NCBI GenBank assembly: GCA_018241895.1
Contig: JAFECX010000160.1
Span: 1 to 35,673, forward strand
Source: Pseudomonadota bacterium
Lineage (GTDB): Bacteria > Pseudomonadota > Gammaproteobacteria > Burkholderiales > Burkholderiaceae_C
Direction: 5' to 3'
DNA: 35,673 nt
Under the pieces are notes generated by a model. It was given only the letters and a program-made list of their open reading frames with translations. It was not told where the DNA came from and did no database searches. The translations under genes were made by a program, and so were the position numbers. Positions 25,421-32,862 of this stretch are shown here, in pieces (the first letter of the stretch is position 1; every line of letters begins with the position of its first letter).

Positions 25421-26040
25421 GTCGTCGGACTCCGTGGGTCGATGGCGAGGTCGGGCCGCGCACCGTGCGCCTCGCGCAAGGCCGCGAGGTCGCACGGTTC
25501 GTCGACGTCGAAGACGAAGCCGCCCAGGCGGACGATGGCCGGCTCGACGCCGAGTTGACGCGCCACGCGCAGGTGGCGCTCGAAACTGGAGGGGCCGAAG
25601 CGAAACGCGAAGTCGCACGGCAGCCGCAGGAAGACGGCATTGGTGCCGCTGCCGTGGCGATCGGGCGCCAGGCCGAGGCCCGGGCGGCGGCCCTGCACGA
25701 CGAACTCGTCGATCTCGGCCGTGCTCAACAACGGCAGATCCGGGTGCAGGACCAGCAGTTCGTCGGCGCCGCGTGCGGCCAGTGCGCGCGCACCGTCGGC
25801 GATGGCCTCGTTCAGGCCGCGCCCGCGGTCGGGCAGCACGTGCGCCGTCACCGGCAGCGGGCCCGTCTCCTGCGTCACGATGGCGATGCCGGCAATGTGC
25901 TCCGAGGCTTCGAGCACGCGCACGACGTGCGCGAGCATCGCGCGCACGACGGCCGCGCGCTCGGCGGGCCCGAGTGCCGGCGCCAGGCGCGTCTTGCCGC
26001 GATCGAAGGGCTTGAGCGCGAGCAGGGCCCAGCAGGTCAT
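25366..26040 (-). CDS. cofC: CofC/FbiD guanylyltransferase of F420 biosynthesis
   Basis: Nucleotidyltransferase of 224 residues that activates a three-carbon phospho-acid (2-phospholactate, phosphoenolpyruvate or 3-phosphoglycerate, depending on the organism) with GTP. Seen are LLALKPFDRGKTRLAPALG at the N-terminus, DRGRGLNEAIADGA, and LLVLHPDLPLLSTAEIDEF with the metal-binding Asp. GSGTNAVFLRLP and FGPSSFERHL follow, as in the family. The ATG overlaps the cofD stop by four bases (ATGA). The C-terminal tail of about 18 residues is encoded over the start of fbiC. Which acid is used cannot be read from sequence by eye, and it decides the F420 type. Confidence 0.94.
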   Translation of the reverse strand: MTCWALLALKPFDRGKTRLAPALGPAERAAVVRAMLAHVVRVLEASEHIAGIAIVTQETGPLPVTAHVLPDRGRGLNEAIADGARALAARGADELLVLHPDLPLLSTAEIDEFVVQGRRPGLGLAPDRHGSGTNAVFLRLPCDFAFRFGPSSFERHLRVARQLGVEPAIVRLGGFVFDVDEPCDLAALREAHGARPDLAIDPRSPTTWAPSSNPCSSKHAAAHG

Positions 26041-27146
26041 GGGCGCTCTCCGCCCGGCGCGGCCGCGGCCATCGGGTCCGGGCGCGGTGCCGGTGCGTGC
26101 GATCGGCCGGGCAACGGGTCGGGCAACGGGTCGGGCGACCGGTCGTGCAACGGGTCGGGCGACGGGTCGGGCGCCCCGTCGTTCGACGGCTCCTTCGACG
26201 GCCCGTGCGCCAGGTCGTGCGCCAGCCGCAGGCACTCGAGCGCCACGCGGCGGCGATCGTCGGGTGTCTTCATCAGCGTGTCGGTGAGGCGCACCGGCAC
26301 GCCGATCGTTGCCGCCAGCGCCGCGTCGCGCACGTCGAGCACGAAGCCGTCGATCAGATCGTCGTAGTGGCGCGCCACCTCGTCGGCGCCGATCGGCCGG
26401 CCCAGCTCGGCCATGATCTTGGCCGTCGGCCCCTTGACCGCCGCGCCCGCGATCAGCGGCGAGACGGCGACGACGGGCACGCGTGCCGCGCGCAGCGACT
26501 CGCGCAGGCCGGGCACGGCGAGGATCGGGTCGATGCTCAGGTACGGGTTGGACGGGCAGATCACGATCGCCCCGAGCGCCGGATCGCGCAGCAGCTCGTT
26601 CACGCCCGGCGCCGGCCGGCACGCCGGCGCGCCGTCGAAGGCGATGCCGCGCACGCGCGGTCCGCATTGCCGGCGCACGAAGTAGTCCTGGAAGTCGATC
26701 GCGCCCTCGTCGCTCAGCACGCGCGTGCGCAGCCTGGCGTCGGTCATCGGCACGATGCGTGCGGCGATGCCGAGCCGGCGCGCGAGGTCGCAGACGATGG
26801 CGCTCAGCGGCTCGCCCGCGGCGAGCCGGCGCGTGCGCTCGACGTGCATCGCGAGGTCGCCATCGCCGAGGCGGAACCACGTCGGGCCGCCGAGTGCGCC
26901 CAGCGCGGCCATGAAGCTCCAGCTTTCGTCGCGCCGCCCCCAGCCGGTGTCGGGGTTCGCCAGGCCGGCCAGCGTGTAGACGACGGTGTCGATGTCGGGC
27001 GAGACGTGCAGCCCCAGGTGCTCGAAGTCGTCGCCGGTGTTGACGATCACGCCCAGCGTGTCGCCGGGCAGCGTGTGCAGCAGGCCGTCGGCGAGCTTGG
27101 CGCCGCCGACCCCGCCGCACAGCGCGGCCACGCGCGCCGCGGTCAT
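26037..27146 (-). CDS. cofD: CofD/FbiA transferase of F420 biosynthesis, with repetitive tail
   Basis: Transferase of 369 residues that joins the activated acid to FO, giving F420-0 or its analogue. The GTP/FO-binding motifs are present: ALCGGVGGAKLADGLL, VIVNTGDDFEHLGLHVSPDI and VICPSNPYLSIDPIL. Family members are usually about 310-330 residues. Here a Pro/Asp-rich tail of some 45 residues (for example SPDPLHDRSPDPLPDPLP) is added, encoded by a 12-base tandem repeat. ATG at 27146 overlaps the cofE stop by four bases. The tail is probably disordered and dispensable. cofC follows with another ATGA overlap. Confidence 0.95.
   Translation of the reverse strand: MTAARVAALCGGVGGAKLADGLLHTLPGDTLGVIVNTGDDFEHLGLHVSPDIDTVVYTLAGLANPDTGWGRRDESWSFMAALGALGGPTWFRLGDGDLAMHVERTRRLAAGEPLSAIVCDLARRLGIAARIVPMTDARLRTRVLSDEGAIDFQDYFVRRQCGPRVRGIAFDGAPACRPAPGVNELLRDPALGAIVICPSNPYLSIDPILAVPGLRESLRAARVPVVAVSPLIAGAAVKGPTAKIMAELGRPIGADEVARHYDDLIDGFVLDVRDAALAATIGVPVRLTDTLMKTPDDRRRVALECLRLAHDLAHGPSKEPSNDGAPDPSPDPLHDRSPDPLPDPLPGRSHAPAPRPDPMAAAAPGGERP
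26110..26205. repeat. 12-bp tandem repeat inside the 3' end of cofD
   Basis: Eight consecutive 12-base units, in register with codons, encode the Pro/Asp-rich tail of CofD. The units ggcaacgggtcg at 26110 and 26122 are identical. The next are ggcgaccggtcg, tgcaacgggtcg, ggcgacgggtcg and ggcgccccgtcg, and two more degenerate units run to 26205. The repeat keeps the frame, so its expansion lengthened the protein without breaking it. Confidence 0.85.
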
Positions 27147-27910
27147 TGGAAGAGATCCTCGGCCAGCGGGCGGATCAGCGCCTGCGCGCTGCGCTGCGGC
27201 GCCTGCGGCGCGAGACCTTCGACCGCGACCACCGGCGTGCCTTCGTCGGCCTCGCCCATGACGAGCGCCGCGCCGGCGCACACGGCGTCGGCGAACGCGA
27301 CCTGCGTGACTTCGAGGCGCCGGCCTTCGCGATCGGCGTGCCCGCGCCGGTCGATGAGCGAAGGGACGCCGGCCGCACCGAGCGCCACGTTGACGACGCC
27401 GTTGCGCCACGGGCGACCGAAGCTGTCGCTGACGATCACCCCGGGCTGCACGCCGGCCAGCTCGCGGATGCGCTCGCGCAGCGCCGCGGCCGAGCGGTCG
27501 GCGTCGACGGGCAGCAGCAGCACGCGCTCGCCGCGCTCGTCGCCCGGGACGTTCGAGCGGTCGATGCCGGCGTTGGCCATCACGCAGCCCAGCCGGTGGC
27601 GCACGATCAGCACGTCGCGCCGCGCGCGCAGCACGGCGGCCGATTCGCCGAGGATCAGCTCGACCAGCCGCGGATCCTTGTTCGTCGTCGCCGCCAGCTC
27701 GCGCGCACGCGCCGAGGGAGTCACGCTGCCCAGGCTCACCAGGCGCCCCTCGGCCTTGGAGACGATCTTCTGCGCCACCACCAGGATGGTCGCATCGCCG
27801 AGCGCGAGCTGCGTGCGGCGTGCCGCGGCCAGGATCAGCGGCGCCAGGTCGTCTCCCGCCACGACCTCGGGCAAGCCGCCGAGCGGCGTGAAACGGACCT
27901 GGGCGGACAT
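27143..27910 (-). CDS. cofE: CofE F420-0:gamma-glutamyl ligase, stand-alone
   Basis: Ligase of 255 residues that adds gamma-linked glutamates to F420-0 with GTP. Family motifs are VAQKIVSKAEGRLVSLG, VMANAGIDRSNV and SDSFGRPWRNGVVNVALG. The length is that of archaeal CofE. The C-terminal FMN reductase domain of actinobacterial FbiB, which reduces dehydro-F420-0, is missing, and no separate reductase for it is seen in the window. ATG at 27910 lies two bases after the stop of the F420:NADP oxidoreductase gene, and its stop overlaps cofD, so the operon is tightly coupled. Confidence 0.95.
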   Translation of the reverse strand: MSAQVRFTPLGGLPEVVAGDDLAPLILAAARRTQLALGDATILVVAQKIVSKAEGRLVSLGSVTPSARARELAATTNKDPRLVELILGESAAVLRARRDVLIVRHRLGCVMANAGIDRSNVPGDERGERVLLLPVDADRSAAALRERIRELAGVQPGVIVSDSFGRPWRNGVVNVALGAAGVPSLIDRRGHADREGRRLEVTQVAFADAVCAGAALVMGEADEGTPVVAVEGLAPQAPQRSAQALIRPLAEDLFQ

Positions 27911-27912
27911 GC

Positions 27913-28584
27913 CTATTCGCCGGCGCCGTCCATGATCAGCTGACCGGTGATGCGGATGCCCGCGCCGTCGACGCGATAGGTCTTGTTCATGAAGATCAGG
28001 ATCGAGGTCAGCGCCTCGCCCGCGGCGGCGTTGGCCAGCGCGCCGGCGTGCAGGCCGCGCAGCCGCGCAAGAGTGGCCAGCTCGACCGCCACCGCGCGCG
28101 CCGCCTTGTCGTCGCCGAAGACCAGCACGTCGCACTCGACCTCCTCGTCGGTGGCCAGCTTGTGCGCGGCGACGTTGTGGAACGCGGACACCAGCTTCAC
28201 GTCGGCGCCGAGCAGCTTCTGCGCACGCTGTGCGGCGCTGCCTTCGGGCGGCAGCTGCACGCGCGCCACCTTGGGCGGCACCAGCGGCACCGTGGTGTCG
28301 ATGACGACCTTGCCGCCGATGCCGGGGCGGATCTCCTCGAGCACCGACAGCTGCGACGCGAACGGCACCGCGACGACGACGACGTCGGCCTGGCGCGCGG
28401 CCTCCATGTTGCTCGCGCCGCCGACCTCCGCGCCCAGCTCGGCAGCGAGCTTCGCCGCGGCGGCGGCCGCCTTGGCCGCGTCGCGCGAGCCGATGACGAC
28501 GCGCTGGCCCGCCTGCACCCAGCGGCGCGCCAGCGCCGCACCGAGGTTGCCGCTGCCGCCGATCACTGCGATGGTGCCTGTCAT
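27913..28584 (-). CDS. npdG: NADPH-dependent F420 reductase (Fno)
   Basis: Protein of 223 residues that exchanges hydride between NADPH and F420. The Rossmann fold starts with IAVIGGSGNLGAALARRWV, and GSRD after the second strand provides the NADP 2'-phosphate contact. VVVAVPFASQLSVL, DTTVPLVPP and AFHNVAAHKL are typical Fno segments. It is the first gene of the F420 operon, with the Shine-Dalgarno AGAGGA seven bases before the ATG at 28584. It would keep F420 reduced for the LLM enzyme of this window and others elsewhere in the genome. Confidence 0.93.
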   Translation of the reverse strand: MTGTIAVIGGSGNLGAALARRWVQAGQRVVIGSRDAAKAAAAAAKLAAELGAEVGGASNMEAARQADVVVVAVPFASQLSVLEEIRPGIGGKVVIDTTVPLVPPKVARVQLPPEGSAAQRAQKLLGADVKLVSAFHNVAAHKLATDEEVECDVLVFGDDKAARAVAVELATLARLRGLHAGALANAAAGEALTSILIFMNKTYRVDGAGIRITGQLIMDGAGE

Positions 28585-28771
28585 TCGATGTTCCTCTTGT
28601 TCACTGTCGTCGGGTCGATGGGACGCCGGGGCGTCCGGCGGCCGCCGCCCGGGGGCCTGCCGTGACGCATCCGGCGCGGGCGATCGGCCCCGGGTTGCGC
28701 TCGCTGCGCGTGGCCCGGCCGGCCATCTGCCGCAGCGGCGGCGGCACGCAGCCGCGAGCGATTGTGCTCCC

Positions 28772-29560
28772 TCAGGCGGCGCGGATCCGTTCGGCCAGCG
28801 CCCGGGCCACCTCGGCCGGCGCGCCGCTCAGGAATTCGCAGTTGCCCTGCACCTGCGGCACATATTGGCGCTCGAGCACGACCTGCGCCGCGAGGCGCTC
28901 GGCGGCCAGCCCGAGCGCGTCGAGCGCAACCACCTGCGGCACCATCTTGCGCGCCGCCATCTTGGCCTTCGCGGTCGGAAAGCGCGGCGCGCCGAGTTCG
29001 TTGCTCACCGTCACCAGCGCCGGCAGGCGACCGCGCACCACCTCGTCGCCGTCGGAGGTGGCGCGCGTCACCGTGACCACGCCGTCGGCGCACCGGATGT
29101 CGCGCGCCAGCGTCGTGACCGCGCAGCCGAGCTTCTCGGCCAGCAGCAGCGGCACCACGCCCTGGTCGTCGTCGGACGCCTGGCGGCCGCACAGCACGAG
29201 ATCGGCGCCGCCGCTGCCCTGGATGTAGGCGTGCAGCACGCTGGCGACCGCCGCGCAGTCCAGCGTGCGCGCGCCCGGCTCGATGGCGACGATCTCGTCG
29301 GCGCCCAGCGCCGCACACTGCTTGAGCATGGCCTGCGCATCGGCGCCGATCGTCACCACCGCGATGCGGCAGTCGACGCCGGCGTCGCGCAGGCGCAGCG
29401 CCGCTTCGATCGCCTGCTCGTCGTAGCCGTTGATCAGGCGCGGGATGGCGGCCACCTCGGGCGTCTTGCCGTCGGCGCCGATCTTCAGGCCACCGGCCAG
29501 CGCGTAGTTGTTGACCGCCGCGGGGTCGAGCACTTCCTTGACACAGACCACGATTCGCAT
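28772..29560 (-). CDS. etfB: Electron transfer flavoprotein beta subunit (EtfB)
   Basis: EtfB of 262 residues, the AMP-binding partner of EtfA. It opens MRIVVCVKEVLDPAAVNNYA and has INGYDEQAIEAALRLRDAG, LVLCGRQASDDDQGVVPLLL (AMP site), and the recognition-loop region PALVTVSNELGAPRFPTAKA. ATG at 29560 comes three bases after the stop of a small unrecognised gene, with GGGGTGA as a Shine-Dalgarno-like site. The matching etfA is 12 kb away on the other strand, so the subunits are made from different transcripts. The gene ends 187 bases before the F420 operon start; that spacer holds no gene I can see. Confidence 0.95.
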   Translation of the reverse strand: MRIVVCVKEVLDPAAVNNYALAGGLKIGADGKTPEVAAIPRLINGYDEQAIEAALRLRDAGVDCRIAVVTIGADAQAMLKQCAALGADEIVAIEPGARTLDCAAVASVLHAYIQGSGGADLVLCGRQASDDDQGVVPLLLAEKLGCAVTTLARDIRCADGVVTVTRATSDGDEVVRGRLPALVTVSNELGAPRFPTAKAKMAARKMVPQVVALDALGLAAERLAAQVVLERQYVPQVQGNCEFLSGAPAEVARALAERIRAA

Positions 29561-29563
29561 GGA

Positions 29564-29881
29564 TCACCCCACGTCGTAAAGATGTTGCTGCAGGCGCGCT
29601 TCGGCCGCGCCGCGTGCCGACAGGCTCTCGGCCTCGCACCACACGGCCTCGTGCGGATAGTTCTCCGGCTTGCGCGTGAGCACGCTCAGCAGGTACCAGC
29701 GCCAGCGGTAGGGCCCGAAGTCGCGGTAGTCGCCCGTGAGCGTGCCGGTGAACGACTGGCGCCCCGACAGGTGGGTGCCGGCGATCGGGCCGCCGCCGTC
29801 GCAGTCGACGACGAGGCCCTTCAGCGCGCTATTGAAGCCGCTGGTGTACGGCGCTTCAGCTGCAGAATCGGTCGAAGACAT
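29564..29881 (-). CDS. Small unrecognised protein between NMO-like gene and etfB
   Basis: A 105-residue protein that I do not recognise. It contains VDCDGGGPIAGTHLSGRQSF, GDYRDFGPYRWRWYLLSVLT and an Ala/Gln-rich end (AAEARLQQHLYDVG). There is no signal peptide or membrane helix. The start ATG at 29881 overlaps the end of the nitronate-monooxygenase-like gene by 26 bases, and its stop is three bases from etfB, so it sits in the same transcript. Conserved-looking Trp, Tyr and Gly content and tight spacing argue that it is a real gene. Function unknown; a partner of either neighbour is possible. Confidence 0.7.
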   Translation of the reverse strand: MSSTDSAAEAPYTSGFNSALKGLVVDCDGGGPIAGTHLSGRQSFTGTLTGDYRDFGPYRWRWYLLSVLTRKPENYPHEAVWCEAESLSARGAAEARLQQHLYDVG

Positions 29882-30950
29882 CGAGCGCCTCCTCGACGAT
29901 GTCGGACAGGATCTGGCGTGCCGGCTTCATCTCGGTGACGTAGTGGATGCCCTGGCCGGCGGCCTCGGTCATCAGGTCCTTGCGCTGGTAGTCCAGCGAG
30001 CCCTGGATGTAGTTGGACGACAGGATCATCTGCAGCGGCGGCTGCAGCGGCTTGGGCGCCTGCTCCGAACCCCACTCGTCGTGCCACGGGCTGCGCGTGG
30101 TGCGCATCGTGTAGCCGGAGATGCAGTCGGAGTAGACGGTGTCGTCGGTCTCGGCCTCGAGCAGCCGCTCCTTGAGCGGCATGTTGAGGTCGGACTCGCG
30201 CGAGGTCAGCCACAGCGAGCCGGTCCACACGCCGGCGGCGCCCAGCGCCAGCGCGGCGGCGAGGTGGCGCCCGGTCGTCACGCCGCCGGCGGCGATCACC
30301 GGCACGCCGCTGTCGCGCGCCGCGTCGACGATCTGCGGCACGATCGAGAAGGTGCCGATGTTGCCGGTGTGGCCCGCGGCGTCGTAGCCCTGCGCGATGA
30401 TGACGTCGGTGCCGGCCTGCAGCTGGCGCTTGGCCTGCTTGGGCTTGCCGACCAGCCCCCAGACCTGCATGCCGAGCTGGTGCGCGCGCTCGAGCAGGAA
30501 GGCCGGCGAGCCCAGGCCGGAGGCGAACACCGGCACGCGCTCGTCGAAGATGACGTTGAGCTGGTCCATCGCCCGCTTCTGGTCGAGCCCGCCCCAGTGG
30601 TGGATGTTGGGGGCGATCTTCGGATCGGGCACGTTGTACTTGTGCTTGATCATCTGCTCGAAGTCGCGATGCCCCTTCGGGATCATCGCCAGGAGCTGTT
30701 CGACCGTCTTCTCCTCGGGCACCGTCGAAGGCAGCACGAGGTCGATGCCGAACGGCTTGCCGCCCACGCGCTCGCGGATCCACTTGATGTCGGCGGCGAT
30801 CTCGTCGGGCGTGTGCAGCGCCTCGCCGAGCACCGAGAAGCCGCCGGCGTTGATCACCGCGACGGCGACGTCCTTGCAGTGGGTGAAGGCGACGACCGGG
30901 TACTCGATGCCGAGCTTGTCGCACAGGGCGGTGTGTAGCGGGCTGTCCAT
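29856..30950 (-). CDS. Nitronate monooxygenase family FMN enzyme (2-nitropropane dioxygenase-like)
   Basis: TIM-barrel FMN protein of 364 residues. The family motifs are IIAQGYDAAGHTGNIG, with His at the catalytic place, and PVIAAGGVTTGRHLAAAL followed by GAAGVWTGSLWLTS, which binds the FMN phosphate. The N-terminus (LCDKLGIEYPVVAFT) is also typical. The family includes true nitronate monooxygenases, FabK-like enoyl reductases and the steroid-pathway enzyme IpdC, so the reaction stays open. Its position upstream of etfB in a catabolic island favours a role in acyl or ring metabolism over nitronate detoxification. The start is ATG at 30950. Confidence 0.9.
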   Translation of the reverse strand: MDSPLHTALCDKLGIEYPVVAFTHCKDVAVAVINAGGFSVLGEALHTPDEIAADIKWIRERVGGKPFGIDLVLPSTVPEEKTVEQLLAMIPKGHRDFEQMIKHKYNVPDPKIAPNIHHWGGLDQKRAMDQLNVIFDERVPVFASGLGSPAFLLERAHQLGMQVWGLVGKPKQAKRQLQAGTDVIIAQGYDAAGHTGNIGTFSIVPQIVDAARDSGVPVIAAGGVTTGRHLAAALALGAAGVWTGSLWLTSRESDLNMPLKERLLEAETDDTVYSDCISGYTMRTTRSPWHDEWGSEQAPKPLQPPLQMILSSNYIQGSLDYQRKDLMTEAAGQGIHYVTEMKPARQILSDIVEEALDVFDRFCS

Positions 30951-31191
30951 GGCGTGGTCTTTCGGAGGTGGTTCTCGTCAATGCGCGCCGCCGGCGAGCC
31001 GACGGCACGGATCCCTGCGCGCGGTCACGGCGGGCTTCGATTGTCGGCCAGCGCCGCGCCGCGGGAGGCCGCCGCGCATATCGGAAGCGGCCGCAGATGT
31101 TTCATTCGCATAGGGGTGCGGGCGGCGCGGCGGGCCGGCACTGTGCGCATCGGAAACCGGGAACGCACGCGTCGCCGCGCGCATCGGTCGG

Positions 31192-31288
31192 GCGCATCGG
31201 CCGAGCGCGCCGTCGCCGCGCGCATCAGCCGGGCGCGCCGCCACCGCGCGCATCGGCCGCGCGCATCACCCGAGCGCGCCGTCGCCGC
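31192..31288. repeat. 28-bp tandem repeat that includes the stop codon of a CoA-transferase gene
   Basis: Three full 28-base units (31192-31219, 31220-31247, 31261-31288) and one short 13-base unit (31248-31260) lie head to tail. Each begins gcgcatc and the full ones end with gcc or acc followed by gc. The unit at 31261-31288 contains the last codons and the TGA of the CoA-transferase gene, so the other copies look like repeats of the gene's own 3' end. The rest of the 315-base gap (30951-31265) shows no gene. Confidence 0.8.
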
Positions 31289-32501
31289 GCAGGGCGGCGA
31301 TGCGTGCCGCGTCGTAGCCGAGCACGCCGGCGAGCACTTCGTCGCTGTGCTGGCCTGGCGTCGGCGCCCGGGTCGGAACGGGTTCGGGTTCGCCGACGAA
31401 CCTGACCGGAAAGCCCAGCATGTCGGCGCCGTGCTGCGCGTGCGGCAGGACGCGGAAGCGGGCCTTGAACTGCGGGTCGTCGACGAGGTTGGCCGGCGTG
31501 TTGACGGGCGCGATCGGCGTGTTGGCCTCGATGCCGAAGGCGAGCCACTCGCGCGTGCTGCGGGCGCGGAAGATCTCGCGCAGGATCGTGCGCAGCTCGG
31601 TGTTGCCGCGCGCGTGATCGGCGTACTTCGAGCCCGGCCAGCGCTCGAACAGGTCCATGCGGCCGACGCCGGCGCAGAAGTTCTTCCACAGGCTCTGCTC
31701 CGAGGCCATGAACAGCACGTGGCCGTCGCTCGACTCGTACAGCTGGTAGCGCACGCCGTCGCGCATGCCGGCCGTGGCCACCGGGCGGCGCTGGTAGTTG
31801 TCGGACTTGTTGCCGGTGACGACGTCCTCGGGCCGCGCGTAGGCCATGTGGCTCTCGCTGCGGTACCAGTCGAAGGCGGCCGACGCATCGCTTTGCGCCA
31901 GGTCGAGAAAGCAGCCGGCGCCCGTCGCGCGCGCGCGCAGCACGCCGGCCAGCACCGCCAGCCCGCCGTACAGGGGTGCCGCGCCGATGCCGATGGCCAC
32001 GTGCTCGGCGATGTAGCAAAAGCCCTGCTCGTCGTACGCCGGCTTGACCACGCCCGACCAGGTGTCGTACGCGATGCCGTGCGAGGGCATGTCCTTGTAC
32101 GGCCCGGTCGTGCCGTAGCCGGAGATCGTGCAAAAGACGATCTTCGGATTGACGGCGCGCAGCTCGTCGTAGCCGAGCCCGAAGCGCGCCAGCGCGCCCG
32201 GCTTCGAGCCCTCGATGACGACATCGGCGCCGCGCACCAGGTCGCGGTAGACCTCGCGCGCCGATTCCTTGCGCAGATCGAGCGTGAGGCTCCTCTTGCC
32301 GCGGTTGATGTGGTAGTGCATCAGCGAGACGCCCTCGATGATCGGCCACGTCATCTCGCGGATGTAGTCGCCGGCGGGGGTCTCGATCTTGATGACCTCG
32401 GCGCCCAGGTCGGCGAACGCGGTGGTGATCGAAGCCGGGGCGAGGATCGCACTTTCGATCACGCGCAGCCCGGCAAGCGGGGGACGGGGAGTGTCTGGCA
32501 T
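31266..32501 (-). CDS. CaiB/BaiF family CoA-transferase without the usual catalytic Asp
   Basis: Class III CoA-transferase homologue of 411 residues. PPLAGLRVIESAILAPAS opens it, FADLGAEVIKIETPAGDYI binds CoA, and YGLAVLAGVLRARATGAG-like sequence follows the active site. Where other family members have the catalytic Asp, three or four residues into the segment before the AVLAGVL helix, this protein reads AIGIGAAPLYGGLA with no Asp; the nearest acidic residue is Glu in IAEHVAIG. It may use another residue or have a different role. The C-terminus (GDGALG) is encoded by the last unit of a tandem repeat. ATG at 32501 faces a 361-base divergent region. Confidence 0.88.
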   Translation of the reverse strand: MPDTPRPPLAGLRVIESAILAPASITTAFADLGAEVIKIETPAGDYIREMTWPIIEGVSLMHYHINRGKRSLTLDLRKESAREVYRDLVRGADVVIEGSKPGALARFGLGYDELRAVNPKIVFCTISGYGTTGPYKDMPSHGIAYDTWSGVVKPAYDEQGFCYIAEHVAIGIGAAPLYGGLAVLAGVLRARATGAGCFLDLAQSDASAAFDWYRSESHMAYARPEDVVTGNKSDNYQRRPVATAGMRDGVRYQLYESSDGHVLFMASEQSLWKNFCAGVGRMDLFERWPGSKYADHARGNTELRTILREIFRARSTREWLAFGIEANTPIAPVNTPANLVDDPQFKARFRVLPHAQHGADMLGFPVRFVGEPEPVPTRAPTPGQHSDEVLAGVLGYDAARIAALRGDGALG

Positions 32502-32862
32502 GGTGTTCGGCTGGGAGGGGTCGAATGCGTCGCGCAGTCGGCTTGCCGGTGTCGCGTGGCACACCGTACGCCGCTGTGGTGTGGCGGGCGAACCGCGGCG
32601 GCGCCTCGGCGGCGGCGCCTTTCGGCGCGCACCGGCAAGGCGCGCCTGCGGTGCGGCCAGCATAGGGCAAAAGGCCGCGACGGCCATCGACGCTCAATTC
32701 TGATGCGGCCTATCCGGGCGCAATTGGGGTCAGCCGACTTCGCAGCCCGGCTGCGGCCATTGAATTCGGTGGTGGCCGCCCACAGAATGGCGCCCGACGC
32801 CGGGCATCCCTGCGGGGGGTGCGCCGCCGTGCCATCATCGAACAGACGACAGTGGAGGCCCG
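32502..32862. promoter_or_regulatory. Divergent intergenic region with operator-like palindrome
   Basis: This 361-base gap lies between a minus-strand CoA-transferase gene and plus-strand genes; no gene was recognised in it. A perfect palindrome, CGGTGT-N8-ACACCG, sits at 32547-32566, about 46 bases upstream of the CoA-transferase start and well placed for an operator. A hairpin GCGCC-TTTC-GGCGC at 32615-32628 would read as a stem with a GAAA tetraloop in the minus-strand transcript. Confidence 0.45.
32760..32788 (+). promoter_or_regulatory. Candidate sigma70-type promoter for the synthetase operon
   Basis: TTGAAT (32760-32765) and CAGAAT (32783-32788) are separated by 17 bases and each match four of six consensus positions. 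The site is about 75 bases before the start of the small plus-strand gene. The match is modest, but it is the best seen in an otherwise GC-rich region. Confidence 0.35.

Noticed and set aside
23009..25558. 850-codon open frame antisense to FO synthase
   Set aside because: The minus strand encodes both radical SAM domains with intact motifs; the plus frame has no recognisable domain and low-complexity composition.
31192..31288. Possible CRISPR array
   Set aside because: Units are contiguous without spacers and one unit is truncated, so this is a tandem repeat.
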